From Acidobacteriota bacterium (lineage in GTDB: Bacteria > Acidobacteriota > Terriglobia > Acidiferrales > UBA7541): a stretch of 64,000 nt of DNA. The notes beneath the pieces were generated by a model. It was not told where the DNA came from, did not search any database, and saw nothing but the letters and a program-made list of their open reading frames with translations. The position numbers were made by a program, and so were the translations under genes. How positions within the stretch are numbered: the stretch's first letter is position 1; each line of letters begins with the position of its first letter. The stretch spans positions 64,664 through 128,663 of the forward strand of contig QHYI01000118.1 in NCBI GenBank assembly GCA_003223245.1, written 5' to 3'. Positions 63,698 through 64,000 of this stretch are shown here, piece after piece.

Positions 63698-64000
63698 ATG
63701 ATTACAGATTCAACTATCACGAGACGCTCTTTCATTTCTGGCGGCGCAGCGTTGGCCGTTACCGCTAGCTCCGTTGTGAGCGCTCCGCGAGCCGCCGAAC
63801 GACGGCTCCGGATGGCCCTCGTCGGTACCGGGGCCCGCGGCTCCTTTACTTGGGGACAGGAGATCCTGGAAGGCTATAGCGACGTCGTGGAAATCGTCGG
63901 GCTTTGCGACATCAACCGCAAGCGGGTGGAGGCGGCTAAGAAGCTGATAGGGACCACGGCGCCCTCCTTTGTGGATTTCGATCGGATGATCAAAGAGACC
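63698..64000 (+). CDS. Gfo/Idh/MocA-family oxidoreductase with Tat signal, N-terminal part
   Basis: Absent from the ORF track because it is cut by the window edge. ATG 63698 follows AAGAAAGAG. The N-terminus MITDSTITRRSFISGGAALA is a twin-arginine signal, then LRMALVGTGARGSFTWGQEI gives the GxGxxG-type Rossmann loop, and VVEIVGLCDINRKRVEAA follows as in Gfo/Idh/MocA sugar dehydrogenases. Export of an NAD(P)-dependent fold suggests a tightly bound cofactor, as in glucose-fructose oxidoreductase. 101 codons are visible. Confidence 0.85.
   Translation, partial: MITDSTITRRSFISGGAALAVTASSVVSAPRAAERRLRMALVGTGARGSFTWGQEILEGYSDVVEIVGLCDINRKRVEAAKKLIGTTAPSFVDFDRMIKET

Overview
The window looks like a chromosomal segment of an Acidobacteriota member, probably of the soil Terriglobia/Acidoferrales type. 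This is inferred from gene content: very large Oar-like TonB receptors with an N-terminal carboxypeptidase-regulatory domain, ASPIC/UnbV-FG-GAP (CRTAC1) proteins, many secreted TPR proteins, a bacillithiol gene (bshA), a Tat-exported Gfo/Idh/MocA oxidoreductase and GH families typical of that phylum. No 16S or other phylogenetic marker is present to prove it.

Region 1 (1-21.4 kb) is mostly core genome: the 5' end of a nuo operon (nuoA-C-D-E, with no nuoB), an orphan thiS, ribA, a LytS-type kinase, a serine hydrolase with a membrane tail, a GbsR/MarR regulator with a DCC thiol oxidoreductase and SDR enzymes, bshA, a thioesterase, hfq, holB-tmk, yggS, DUF167, an M24 peptidase and a DUF6677-like gene coupled to a small membrane protein. 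It also holds decayed genes: an Old-Yellow-Enzyme gene with an internal deletion, a vapB/vapC relic and a truncated membrane-protein gene.

Region 2 (21.4-38.6 kb) is a carbohydrate/redox cluster: TonB receptor, four TPR proteins in two divergent overlapping pairs, GH27 alpha-galactosidase, two CRTAC1 proteins, a seven-heme cytochrome, a CE1-like esterase and a GH3 stump. It is bracketed by a 139/132-bp direct repeat derived from the 3' end of the small membrane-protein gene. A dead tyrosine recombinase lies right beside the outer copy, so the whole block may have arrived as an integrative island. Two LacI-type operators (upstream of the TonB receptor and of the GH27 gene) suggest sugar-responsive control.

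Region 3 (38.6-50.5 kb) is a graveyard of mobile DNA. It holds a tRNA-Thr(CGT) and a second copy of its 3' half 8.1 kb away (probable att sites), several broken integrases, a transposase stump, an IS1380-type relic, a tRNA-Asp half gene cut at the anticodon loop and an HNH relic. Live cargo includes two exported-protein genes behind a strong promoter, a lipoprotein, a HigBA pair with a palindromic operator inside its promoter, and a ParD-like/PIN pair.

Region 4 (50.5-64 kb) is a second glycan cluster: a DUF4091 glycosidase-like gene beheaded by an integrase relic, a small secreted sensor-like protein, a Tat-exported GH42-like protein, a second 1246-residue TonB receptor, a TPR protein, a GH20-like hexosaminidase and the start of a Tat-exported Gfo/Idh/MocA oxidoreductase. 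Regions 2 and 4 both pair an outer-membrane receptor with TPR proteins and exported glycan enzymes, a plausible layout for capture, extracytoplasmic trimming and oxidation of sugars.
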